Below, piece after piece: positions 21,470-51,239 of a stretch of DNA of 64,000 nucleotides. A program made the position numbers and the translations under genes. This DNA comes from Diphasiastrum complanatum (taxonomy: Eukaryota > Streptophyta > Lycopodiopsida > Lycopodiales > Lycopodiaceae), in assembly GCA_029204225.1 (NCBI GenBank), contig CM055094.1:27266107-27330106 (forward strand), given 5' to 3'. Each line of letters opens with the position of its first letter. The first letter of the stretch is position 1. Below the pieces are notes generated by a model. That model had not been told where the DNA came from. It saw nothing but the letters and a program-made list of their open reading frames with translations, and made no database searches.

Positions 21470-22210
21470 GACAGTCGTCGTTTGATCAAGTTCTGAAGAG
21501 TCGGAGACATCCGTGATTTATTCAGACTGAGTGAATGAGCTAAAACAAGTAATGGAAGAGTGTAATCAATCACAATACGCAAATATCTCCGTTAGACACA
21601 GATATGAAAAAGTGTTGTTTCTATATTGCACTGAATTCTTGCCATTGAGCAAGAGCAACGTAATATGGTTATAGCCTAAAAGTCGGACATAACTCAGATG
21701 CAAATCTTTCGCTCTGTTGCACATGGCTAAATGAGAGCTGGAGATGTATTTATACAGATCCTTGTTTATTACAAGAATCATTTAACTAATCTATAATGAC
21801 AAGACTAGTTTAGTCTATGTACTTGGTTGTGAAATAATGTACAACGACATCTGTACAATGTGTGTAACAGTCCAATGGCTCGAAGTCATTGAAATGGTGA
21901 AGTTTGTTGCATATTTTGCATTCTTTGCAAACTTCGAAATACTTCGGTCGCATACTTCGGGTTTTCCAGAAGTAGTTGAAATGATCGATCTTTGAAGTAA
22001 AACCATCCACCGGATACTTCACATATTTCCGAAGTAGTTAAAATTGCCAATCATTGAAGTAAAGTGGACTTGCCATGAAAAAATGTGAACTATGCGAAAA
22101 ACAGTTCATTTTTGGAGAAAATGCGAATTTTGCGAAAAAGGGTTCATTTCTGCAGACTGTTTGAAAACAATGATTTGATGGTTGAAGTCGTCAATGATGG
22201 CCATGTCTTC
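21470..22210 (-). repeat. LTR-like relic (copia family of relic A), minus strand
   Basis: Words near 22080-22160 (gaactatgcgaaaaacagttc, gcgaattttgcgaaa) match the LTR at 1-748 (gcgaactatgcaacaattagttc). Read on the minus strand, a tataaat box lies at about 21750. No primer site or target duplication was found. No coding frame of note. Confidence 0.4.
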
Positions 22211-22849
22211 AATGTTCTTCAAATACTTTGACATTCGAACGTAGAAAAGGACATTAATGAATACCCTTTAATCCAAAAACGAAGATTACTCAAAAGGTCG
22301 CAATAGTTGCCCTTCGAGTAGTTTGACTATTTATGATTTTGTGTAAAGTTGCAGGCATCCGGAGTGCTTTGTAAAATCCGGCTATTTTACCAAGTATCAC
22401 TCTACACACAGAATGAGAGTAGCTTTGTAGGTGATGTAGTCTATGTTAAGAAACACGACTAAATATGTAGGATAACAAAACAGAAAACTGTAATTCCTGC
22501 AGGTATCAGATGAGTAGACATAAAACCAAAATAGATTGCATCTGATCCTAGATCAATGATCATAAAAGGTACAGGAAGAATCTTGAATAAATTCTATCAC
22601 CACGGAGAAAACTATGAGCTTAATTTCTAACACAATTACAAGACTTGGTCTTGCACACATATATCTATATATAAATTTAAACTTATGTACAGTTTTGTGC
22701 ATGTGTATGGGTGCACCCATGCATCCTCCTCCCCTCACCCATACATATACATTTTCTTCACTAAAAATGATGGGAAGGGAGATGCATGTATGGGAAGAGG
22801 ATGCATGGCCCTCCTCCCTGTGCATGCATCCATCTTCCTCTCTCCCTCA

Positions 22850-22960
22850 TTCCCTCCCTAGTGCACCCTCCCTCCGTGGTGCACCCTCCTTTCTCCATCA
22901 CCCTTCATCTCTGTTGCGCCCTCCATGATGGTCCGCCCTTCGTGGTGCGCCCTCCATCAT
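22850..22960 (+). repeat. Imperfect repeats of a gtgcgccctcc word
   Basis: C-rich stretch in which ggtgcaccctcc, gttgcgccctcc and tggtgcgccctcc recur. It leads into the tRNA-like tandem repeats. Confidence 0.6.
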
Positions 22961-23170
22961 TGTTGCGCCCTAACCCAACGGGGTTGGCTCAACTGGTTAG
23001 CTTGGCAACCAAAGTTTCTTTGGTCCCAGGTTCGAGCCTCTCCTTGGAAACCAAGAAGCATTGTTGCGCCCTACCCAAGGGAGTTGGCTCAATTGGTTAG
23101 CTTGACATCCAAAGTTTCTTTGGTCTCAAGTTCGAGCCTTCCCTTGGAAACCAAGAAGCATTGTTGCGCC
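22960..23170 (+). repeat. Tandem tRNA-like (SINE head-like) repeat, about 100-bp period
   Basis: Two units begin ttgttgcgccc at 22960 and 23061, with a third start at 23161. Each holds a pol III A-box-like TTGGCTCAACTGG (22983; TTGGCTCAATTGG at 23084) and, about 36 bp on, a B-box-like AGGTTCGAGCC (23028; AAGTTCGAGCC at 23128). The spacing is tRNA-like. A full cloverleaf does not form by eye, so these look like tRNA-derived SINE heads rather than tRNA genes. No SINE body or poly-A tail is evident. Confidence 0.5.
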
Positions 23171-23427
23171 CTCCAGATAGGTCAGGTATTGCACCCTCCA
23201 TTCTCAAGATTTCTTTGTTTTGGCAAATTCCCCCCACAATCATGAAGGCTACCTGAAGCTTTCTTGGAGTGAAACCGTCTTGGAGCATGAGAGTCTAGAA
23301 GCGGTCTTCTACCAGTAGCATAGGTGAAAGAGATGATCCACATCTGCGAGTAATCTCTGAGATGGGGACATAAATTGTTGTTGGGGGTAAAATCCAGCGC
23401 CATGGAAGCTTTTCTTCTGCCTCAGAA

Positions 23428-23600
23428 ACGTGGGGCAGTGCAAGAAGCACTGGTACTAATCTGGGGCGTTTGTCTATGGCAACATCAGACATTTTATTTG
23501 GCAATGAGGTGGGGCAGGTGCAAGAAGCATTGGTACTGATCTGGGGCATTTGTCTATGGCAACATCAGACATCTTACTTTGCAATGAGGTGGGGCAACAG
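23428..23600 (+). repeat. Tandem duplication, about 87-bp unit
   Basis: The stretch gtggggcag..gcaagaagcactggtac through acatcagacat...ggcaatgag occurs twice in a row (about 23428-23514 and 23515-23600), roughly 93 percent alike. It shifts the frame of the gene-like sequence around it. Confidence 0.8.
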
Positions 23601-24430
23601 CAAGCTAGAAGGAACGAGGACAAAGAATGGTTGAGCATTGATCTCGATGCAGCAACAGAACCCTTTACTTCTTTGAATATTTCTCAATATACTCAGCGAA
23701 TATATGATCCAGTAAAGGTTTCCTCTCCGAAAGAAACCCATGAGCTCAAGCATGAAGTGTTTGAGGGAGAATTTACTTCTAAAAGATAAAGATTTTGTCT
23801 TGAGTCATCTGTTCTTGAGCAATGCAGGTACAGGAGAGCAATTTGCATCAACTTGGATATCGATTTTAGCTTCTAGTATGGCAGACCTTAAGGATTCCCT
23901 GATAGAAATAGAAACGTATGAAGATTTTCCAGGCTGCAAATCAGCTTATTTGAGCAGGAAAGGCGCCAGAGCTCCGAACAAGCAACTGATATACTTGGGT
24001 CTTCTGGTTCTGTGCAATGGTACCATTATCTTTTCACCCATTCGTTGAATTTGGGTTGCTATTTTTGTTATACACAAGAACAATAAAAGATTTGGTTTCG
24101 TTATATGCCGGTTGAATATCTCCAGCAAGGATAGTTGTCCTGAGGAATCATGTTTAAGAAAAATATTATTGCAGGAGCTAAAAGCGCTGCTAGCAAATAT
24201 CTGAACTGGCACCCTCGGGAAGTTTTTAGAATCCAATTAATTTCTACTGGTCTACACCCTAAAACACATGAATTCATGTTCTATGTGATGCATCTGGAGA
24301 AAGTTCCAAGAGCTTTGGATGCCAGAATACAAGAGCAAAAGCAGATTATTTCTCAACAGCACGCAGTATTGCAACATGCAACAGCCATCATTAAGACAAT
24401 AGAGAAGGAAATTTATATCACTTGAACATT
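23540..24430 (+). pseudogene. Unidentified gene-like sequence, possible captured or decayed host exons
   Basis: Three protein-like stretches are bounded by splice-like sites. (1) 23550-23787: MATSDILLCNEVGQQQARR, then DKEWLSIDLDAATEPFTSLN. (2) after aatgcag at 23827: GTGEQFASTWISILASSMAD up to about 24020. (3) after attgcag at 24175: AKSAASKYLNWHPREVFRIQ, LISTGLHPKTHEFMFYVMHL, and a coiled-coil-like end, QKQIISQQHAVLQHATAII. I do not recognise the family. Frames are not proven to join, and the upstream tandem duplication breaks the first. It lies just before a copia relic. Confidence 0.3.
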
Positions 24431-24479
24431 CGAACTTGAATCGAACAAGCCAATTAAACTCAAGAATCAACTGATATTT

Positions 24480-25225
24480 TGTGGCATAAGAGGCTATGTT
24501 ACATGAACATGGAAGCCTTGTACCAAGCCAACAAGAGTCAGAGAATCGGAGTCGAAATCAAAGTAGAGATATTCAAACTACCTACGAATCCTGTCTTAAA
24601 GGAAAAATGACTAGAACACCTTTCAGTAAGGATGTCTATAAAGCAACTAAGGTACTGGAAATTGTGCATTCAGATATTTGTGGACCATTCGGAGTATTGT
24701 CTTTAGGTGATGCAAAGTCCTTCATTACGTTTATTGATGACTTCAGCAAGTTCGCTGTAATATACTTTATTCGTACAAAATTTGAAGCTTTCGAGAAATT
24801 CGTTGAGTATACGAATTGGGTTGGGCAATAAGTTGAAGCAGATTTGCATAGATTGTGGAGATGGGTACATTTTCAACGAATTAAAAGCTTACTTTACTGA
24901 TCGAGATATTATGCATATGAAGACTGCATCTTACACAGCTCAGCACAATGGAATAGCTGAACGAAGGAATCGTACACTTATGAAACTGCTAGGTGTATGA
25001 TGGCTCATGTGAAAGCACCAAAACAGTTGTGGGCGAAAGCAGTGGCCACATCAAATTATCTTCAGAATCGAATTCTGAAATCTCGAATACCGAATAAAAC
25101 TCCTCATGAGATATGGTGGGAAGTTGAAGCCAAATCTTGCACATGTTCGGACATTCGGATGCACAGTTTATATACACATACCAGACAAATTGAGAAAGAA
25201 ACTCGATGAAAAGATAGAACAAGGT
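24480..25225 (+). pseudogene. Copia relic C: integrase, frame-shifted
   Basis: Copia integrase inserts element DNA into the genome. Seen: CLKGKMTRTPFSK then EIVHSDICGPF, the start of the catalytic core with its first Asp, and TFIDDFSKFAVIYF with the following Asp pair. After a frame shift near 24830 come QICIDCGDGYIFNE and HMKTASYTAQHNGIAERRNR, where the QNGVAER motif is HNGIAER and its Glu is kept. After another shift at about 24995 come MMAHVKAPKQLWAKAV and YLQNR. A typical RTDxGGE is altered to CIDCGDG. Gag and protease are absent. The Cys-rich start of the zinc domain is also missing. Confidence 0.82.
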
Positions 25226-25825
25226 TTTTTGGTAGGATTGAGTTACATTTGTCATATTATCGAGTCTATGTACCCGAAACTGCAGAATCGAACTCGAAAC
25301 CACCTGTGAGAAGATTTGATAGACAACGTAAACCACCAGTAAGGTTTGGTCAGGATGTTTTAACAAATGTAGCCAATGAATTTTGTGGTTTCCCAAATAA
25401 ACCTCAAACATTCGAGGAAGCATCTATACTTGATGGAAGAAAACCAGTCAAATGCAAGTGGATCTACAAGATCAAAATAGGTCCTAATGAAGAAAACATC
25501 AGATACAAAGCAAGGTTGGTTGCTAAAGGATTTTCACAGAAATATGGAATCGACTATATTGATACTTTCTCACCGGTAGTTAAAAAAAACACATCAATTC
25601 GCTTGTTATTCGCCTATGTAGTGGCTCATGATCTGAAAATCCATATTGTGGATGAAAAGACTGCTTTCCTACACGCAAAATTAGAAGAAGACTTATTCAT
25701 GGACCAACCACTTGGTTTTATAAGCCAAGAATATCCAGAATACAAATGTCACATGAATAAAAGCATTTATGGTCTGGCAGACAATGGTATAGAAAGAAGG
25801 ACGAAGCAGGTTTTTCCAAACTAGC
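25226..25825 (+). pseudogene. Copia relic C: N-terminal RT, truncated
   Basis: Frame 25249-25824: after a linker (PPVRRFDRQRKPPVRFGQ) comes NKPQTFEEAS. Then KCKWIYKIKIGPNEENIRYK follows almost at once; the usual W..A...E segment between them is deleted. Next are [44 protein letters not shown] and SIYGL. The frame ends before the YVDD box, where sequence switches to unrelated DNA at about 25790. It is closely related to minus-strand relic B at 2.2-4.4 kb. Confidence 0.82.
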
Positions 25826-26099
25826 ATTCCAATTAACAACACCTATAGAATGGAGGATCTGATTAGCACACACATATTCCACAAGCATGAGCAACAAATT
25901 TGTAGCATAAATAGTCCAAATTAATTATTTTCACCTTTGTCATCTTCCTCCCATACTTTTTTAATATATCTCTAATAATTGTTCTCTCCTTTTCATGGCT
26001 CTCTCCTTCCAATATAGAGGATAATAAATCTGCTATCTTAGCTTGACAATCTTCTTTGTATAATGGCTATATTAAACACATGGAATTAGACCATAAAAG

Positions 26100-26895
26100 T
26101 GTCATACAACTTGCAATGGAAACATTCAATGCATTCTGCAATTCCATAATCAAACAAGAAAGATCAAGATATGTACTGCATAGACCATTCTCCCAAGCAT
26201 AACGCGTGTTAGTGGATACCATGGTTTTTTACCGGACTTGGACTCCATTTTCCTATATGTCTGAAGTTTTTTTTGCTCATTCAAAGTCAAGTTCTCGAAA
26301 AAATTATCCTCACCGCACTCGCATATTGTTCTAGCATTATAGAAATAATCTTTAAGATTTGTTTTTACAATAGCATCCTCGTTTAGCCTACAAAATAAAC
26401 AAACATTGTTAGTTTGTCACGTTATGCGCATAGCAATTATTATAATAAACCTTTGTTAAATCAAGAACATATATCAACTTACAAATTCAATCTCTGTAAA
26501 GCTACAACCAACTGAATCTCAGACCTAGGATCAAACTCTATAAAAAGAGGCCATGACTCTAATGTGCTTGCTACGATCATTTCAAAACTCATCAATGACA
26601 ATCTCCATCCATGTTGTAGTCCTATGATTTCCCTCCCACTCAAAAAACATTTTTTCAGAAAGAATGAAAAACTCAGGTCTATCATCCAACTCTCTCTCGA
26701 ACTACTCGCTGACCTCCAACCAATTGGAACCCAACCATTCTTTATCTCATCATTCACCTCAACAACTTGTCCATCCAATAAATGTTTGCTCAATATGAAC
26801 ATGCCCTTCTCCTTCACATACCCCTCATCCCTAAATGCCCTCTTCAAATATTCCATGTTATTTCTCAAGGTTCTGACCTTTGTGTTAATCTTTAA
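26100..26895 (-). pseudogene. Unidentified multi-exon gene fragment (two exons, one intron)
   Basis: Exon 26895-26483 follows an acceptor (cgtttgtgcag) and reads LKINTKVRTLRNNMEYLKRA then KGMFILSKHLLDGQVVEVND and SEIQLVVALQRLN. It ends at a consensus donor (gtaagt). A 95-bp intron (26482-26388) ends ttttgtag. The next exon continues in frame (LNEDAIVKTNLKDYFYNART, ICECGEDNFFENLTLNEQKK) to a stop near 26168. A shift of one frame near 26215 would extend it as AWENGLCSTYLDLSCLIMEL. I do not recognise the protein. The good intron argues for a host gene; the frame shift and the lack of a start exon argue that it is broken. Confidence 0.4.
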
Positions 26896-26968
26896 CTGCA
26901 CAAACGAATCATAGGTGGTTGTCTATTTATAAATATTGATAGTTATTGAAGTATGCTCCTTTGACAGA

Positions 26969-27169
26969 TTAGAGGAGTGTCCTGGTCGAACTCATCATCT
27001 GATTCATCTTCTCCCTTAATATCATCTTTTCTTGCACATCTACAACAACATCTTCCAAAGTCTCTATGGGTGTGTTTTCCACAAGATTAAAAGTTTGTAC
27101 AAAAGGTTTATGATCACACGAAGATTTACTACATAGCATATCTCTACAGATATCACATGATCTGTACAC
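26969..27169 (-). CDS. Short unidentified frame, possible upstream exon
   Basis: A 66-aa frame (MYRSCDICRDMLCSKSSCDH, then VENTPIETLEDVVVDVQEK). A Cys-rich start, CX2C...C, suggests a small metal-binding piece, but this is too little to name. The plus strand near 53495-53560 reads a related HKSCGICGDVLCGESLLNHD. I could not find a splice donor linking it to the exon at 26895. Confidence 0.25.
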   Translation of the reverse strand: MYRSCDICRDMLCSKSSCDHKPFVQTFNLVENTPIETLEDVVVDVQEKMILREKMNQMMSSTRTLL

Positions 27170-27640
27170 AATACTTTCTTAACCGAGGATCCTATAACTT
27201 GATTATCCTCTAACAGAGAATATTTTTCAAAGAGTGCTATTCCACAACCAAAATCTCAACCAGAGATTACCTCAAAAGAATATATTCCCAGCATGAATTT
27301 CCTTCCTTGCATCAACCCGCGGATGTCAGTCCTCACTAAGATCAAGTTGATTAAAACCACCATCTTGCAATAGAATTTCCTAGTTCTGACACAAATCATC
27401 CAGACTTGTGATCAACAACTCTTCTACTACAAGAGTGTTTTCTAATTTCCTTCTCTTAAATCTTCAAACCAGATATCTACTATAATCCTTAAAGGATTTC
27501 TATAATATCAAAATATCCTATCATTTTTTATTTTTGAAACAGGTTCGTCATCTATTCATATAACAGATTTCTCCTGGAATCTATATAGATGTTTGTCCTT
27601 GATAATTCTCTCTTCCTACTTCTCCCCCTTTTAACAGGAA
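27080..27640 (-). repeat. Diverged dispersed repeat, copy 1
   Basis: The reverse complement aligns over several blocks with 52960-53600 (gattcca..gttatatg, tcaacttgatcttagtg, ggatagcactctttg, tgtagagatatgctatgta). I judge about 65-70 percent similarity by eye. The matching blocks keep order and spacing, so this is one repeat family or an old duplicated gene, opposite in orientation to copy 2. Confidence 0.5.
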
Positions 27641-30190
27641 ACCACACGAGTTGCCAGGGTGCATATCAATCTAGATTTGCCTTAGGAGAAGTTTTAAAGA
27701 AGAGATCCGAGAAAATCTTGAAAGTCAAGAAAAGTGTTGTATCATTGTAGCCAAATACTGATAATGTCCCAACACATTTTCATGAATGACTTATCAAAAG
27801 ATCTCCTTCATGACCAACACTGAGAATTGACTTATGAATTAGAAAAGGACTTTTTGAAGATTCATACAAGGAAAACGTTTAAAAAACGATTACGTTAACC
27901 ATTCATGTGACATCGTCCAAGGTCAATCGGTAATAAAAAATTACCTTCCAAGGAATCACGAGAAATCGGGTTAATAAATGTTTAAAAAATTCACAAATAT
28001 CTTTTTTATAAAGAAATAGCCTATGGGTTTCCGGTTTTGTAAATTTGAGATATCCATAAGGGTCATGACCAATATCTCATATTCAACAAAACACCCATTT
28101 TATGACCCATAGTATTTGGCATCGTTTAGATTTACAGCCTTACTATGGTCAAATTAATCCAGTTAGTATTAGATCTTCATTTTGGAATCGCCTATGTCCC
28201 ATACCACAGGTTTTTCCGCCATGAAGGCCCTCCACTTCCTGATCAAAGTGTCTCAAAATCTCGACTTATATAAAAAATACATAAATCGTTTGAGACAACA
28301 CCACCGGTACCATTTAAGTTCTCAAGAATTTCACATTCCAACGTCAGAGTACCAATTCCAGCTCACTGAGGAATGAGTGGGAATAAACTCATGATTTTTA
28401 TTGGCTTCAATTGTCTTTACTTTCATAGCGTATTGGTATGCCTCAGTTTCAAGCATATCAAAAAATAACTTTTTTTGTTTATTTTTAGTCTTTTCTATCT
28501 TAGGCTCCAAGGCCGTTTGGCCTTGTGCGCTTTTTCACGAGGCATCCACGGTGCTATCATAGCTATGTCTTGGCCACACGGACTTGTCCATTTGCAAGTT
28601 AAAACTGAAAAATTAAAAAAAAAATTACATTCAGTTTACATTCATTGCGGGTATAATTTTTGTAATGAAACAATGTCCAGAAAAAAACATAGTTTTAACA
28701 GACCATAATGTGCTTATTAAAATTATACCAATGAATTTTGCAAATGGATTATAAGCAATAAAAATGCCGAAAAACCATGTCGATGCATCCAAATCTAATT
28801 TAGACAACTTTCGAAGCCATTACGATTCAACTGAAAATTAACTGCATTTCCTTATCCATAGGCTATGATGACTAAAAAGAAATGCCCATGGAAACCAAAA
28901 ATAAAAAAATAAAAAAAAACTCCAAAAAAGCATCACAAATTGGCTTCCATGGACAATCTTCCATAAATCACAAGAGAAAATCGAGAGAGATGGATCTTAA
29001 CAACATGGAAATGAAAATTGGGAGAATTCACCCACTTGGAACCTTGTTCTCCACCTCGATGAGAATATCAACTGATCTACACCAAGAATTCGATGAAAAG
29101 CTTCACCACTCCAAGTTATCTGATCTTCGTAAGCCTTGCTTCGACACCAATGTAAGGGAAAGCTCCTCAAGATCCTGCTTAGAAATCGAAACACAAGAGA
29201 ATTGAGAAATTTTCATTGCTATTGATATTCTACACATGCATTCACTGTTCTAAACCATGTACTAACTCCAATTTTCTCAAGTTTATTAATTACCTTATCG
29301 GCCTCGTCCGAAATGACGTGGCATAACCAATAATCTCAAGCACTGGAGTATTGTGTATCCGATTATGTCGAATCCCATATGCAGGCAACAGGACATGCAC
29401 GTAACAGGAGTCAACAATGCTCGGGAGCCTTGCGTTGGTGCCCGAGAATCTTCAGGGTATGGTGCTATTGCCTACGAAAGCTTTTCATGGTCCGCGTCGC
29501 CACATGGCACAACTTATTGCATCGCGTCGGCCTGTAAGGCGTGCATATGCCAATGCGTGCCTTAGAGCTCCCCCCTCACCCCCCCACCCCCGGAAGAAAA
29601 AACAAAAAAACAAATCACCAAAAAAAATTTCCTCTAGACTCTCGGCTCTCTTGCTTGACTCTTGACTCATTATTACTTTTGAACTTTGAAGGCATGCTCT
29701 CAAGTTGAGATTGCTAGTTGTAACAAATCACTAAAGCTCTTTCTTGACTCTCCACGCTTGTTGTTGCTTTTAAACTTTTTCCATTTTGACTATGTACTAG
29801 GTATCCTTCACGACGAGGCTTGCTACCAACGGTAGCAGGTTGTGAACCCTGTTATATAACGGTAGCCAGCTATCGGATGAATGGTAGTTGATGCTGCAAT
29901 TGAGAATGCATGGCTGAGATTACACCTTTTTTTTTGAGGCCCTTGCTATGGTTTGAAATCAAGTTCATCTTGACCAACCACAACACGAGTGCTACTTTGC
30001 TGGACTAGAGAGACAAAACTCGAGAATGAGCATATAATTGGGAGCTCTTGCCCTCATCCCAAGGGTGAAAAAGCTATTGCATCTCCTTCGGAGTCTTCCT
30101 CCCTCCTTCACCTTTGGATGATGGAGGCGAGATTAATGGCATGTGATATTTTTTTGGAATACATGTGGAGGTGAGACGGCTGGCGGCGGA
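27641..30190. other. No convincing gene
   Basis: Only short frames: 28182-28376, 64 aa, and 28882-29205, 107 aa and Lys-rich at its start (MPMETKNKKIKKNSKK). Neither shows a motif or codon pattern I can defend. 29560-29620 is C-rich then A-rich low-complexity sequence. Confidence 0.4.
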
Positions 30191-30199
30191 TGAGATAAT

Positions 30200-30290
30200 T
30201 TTTATTATTCTTGGGAACCGATGCCAATGCCAATCCCAATGCCAGGAATTATTCTTGAATACGGCATTTGGCATTTGGCATTTGGGAATC
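30200..30290. repeat. Imperfect inverted repeat of TGCCAA/TTGGCA words
   Basis: gatgccaatgccaatccc on one side faces ggcatttggcatttggcatt on the other, separated by about 25 bp. It could fold as a hairpin. Both arms are themselves short tandem repeats, so slippage is an equal explanation. Confidence 0.4.
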
Positions 30291-30617
30291 GGGATTTAGG
30301 CCATGTTCTCTGACAGAATCTCATTCATCGCCGCGGCACGCCATTGTAGGGCCTGCCACGAACTAATTCATGGCTGACTGCAGCTTTGATTTATGGTCGG
30401 GGAAGAGGTATGATCTTCAATCGAAGGATTATCGAACGGAAGAGGTATATTTTCGATGATCGATCCTCAGGAATCATCGACACAAGCCATCACCCACAGC
30501 TGTGATACGATCCTCGCTGATTTCCTTTTGCTCAGAGTTTTGACGTTCTGCAAACCTCGGAAGGTGTACGGATGATTATCTTTACGGGCTTAGGCTAGGG
30601 AATTTTGTTTTATATTC

Positions 30618-30757
30618 TTGGAACGGTGGAAATTGGAAAGCTGCAGACCGTTCGTAGAATGAGCAAAAACTCGATGGTTTAGGGAATGTTGTTTGGAACG
30701 GTGGAAAATGGAAACCTGCAGACTGTTCGTAGAATGAGCAAAAACACGATGGTTTTT
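30618..30757. repeat. Tandem duplication, 75-bp period, upstream of the ABCC gene
   Basis: ttggaacggtggaaa...tgg starts at 30618 and again at 30693. Both units contain cgttcgtagaatgagcaaaa and cgatggtt. About 90 percent alike. It lies about 1.1 kb before the ABCC start codon. Confidence 0.8.
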
Positions 30758-31450
30758 GGTTAGCCGGACGAGTTTTTGATCGGTTAGTGTTGGTGAACAA
30801 TCAATACTGTGCTGAAAACTTTCGTCAGGACATGAAAGCTCCATCCAGGTTGGAACTTGTTCTGGATATATGTAACTTTTTCATGTAGATTGTATTCTTG
30901 CAGCTAGTAATACTAATTTTTTCTGCTCCTGCATTTTATTTCAATGTATTCACTTGACAAGCGTAGACACGCGCACTTAAGTATTAAGGGCCAAAAGCTA
31001 AGAGAAGGTGACGGTGGATCGTTGAAATGATATTGGAACACGTGCCCTACTATGTAGAATTTGATGTTTCATGAGGAATTATGTTAATTCTCTCAATGAT
31101 CTAGTCTACTAAGCTGAAGCCAGGAGCTAGCAATTTCTGAATCAGGATTCTGCATGCAGCTTTTTCAGAGGTTCAGAAGCTCCACGCTCTAGCCTCCTGG
31201 TTTTACGTAGGATAGTTGACTCATGCCTCCTTTGTTCTCTTTTCTTCTCTTGTATGTTCTCATTTGTGTCTCGATTGGAGCAAATCCTCAAGGAAAGAAA
31301 ATACATTCCGAAGTTCCGAACCATCTATGATCTCACCACTCATTTGTGCCAGGTGGACATAACTTTGCATTGTCTAGAATAAGTAGAACCTTTTTATCCA
31401 CGAATGGTGCACACTCCGAAGTTTCTATTTGGATTAATGAAAGTTGGTTT

Positions 31451-31459
31451 TATAAGAGA
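31451..31459 (+). promoter_or_regulatory. Candidate TATA box of the ABCC gene
   Basis: TATAAGAGA, about 350 bp before the start codon, in a suitable AT-rich context with no in-frame start between that extends the protein. Only a sequence match; no transcription start is visible. Confidence 0.25.
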
Positions 31460-31808
31460 AGTATCTCTTTATTCCTGCTCGAGGATTCTGCTACAACTTC
31501 CGATATATGTTTGTCTCAAGGTTAAAGTTTAAAGTTTAAACTCTGGCTGGAAGGGAATTGACATTGGAAATTGAACATGGGTAAGCACGATACTCCATCA
31601 CACCACACCTGGGTGAAATCAGAAGGATTGGCTTATCAACCATATGGGAGCGCGTCATAACTCAAGCTGCACTATGTACTTCTATTGAGAAAGAAAGGTT
31701 GGCAGCATAACAATAGGGTGCATTTTTCTAGACGCTCATCACAGTCAGCGTGAACGTTGAACAAACTGCTGTTCGGAGCAGTACTAGTTACCAAGCACAC
31801 CAGTGGAG

Positions 31809-51239
<19,431 letters not shown>

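Noticed and set aside
22981-23045. Functional tRNA gene
   Set aside because: A- and B-box-like words are present, but the acceptor stem and anticodon arm do not pair convincingly and the unit is tandemly repeated; listed as a tRNA-like repeat instead.
22614-23245. Overlapping 104-106 aa frames rich in Pro, Ser and His
   Set aside because: They are readings of C-rich repeats and the tRNA-like units in several frames, with no conserved domain.
28882-29205. 107-aa open frame
   Set aside because: Lys-rich, A-rich DNA, no motif, no splice or promoter support; not listed as a gene.
31803-31808. GTG start two codons upstream of the ABCC ATG
   Set aside because: Plant nuclear genes start at ATG; 31809 is the first in-frame ATG.
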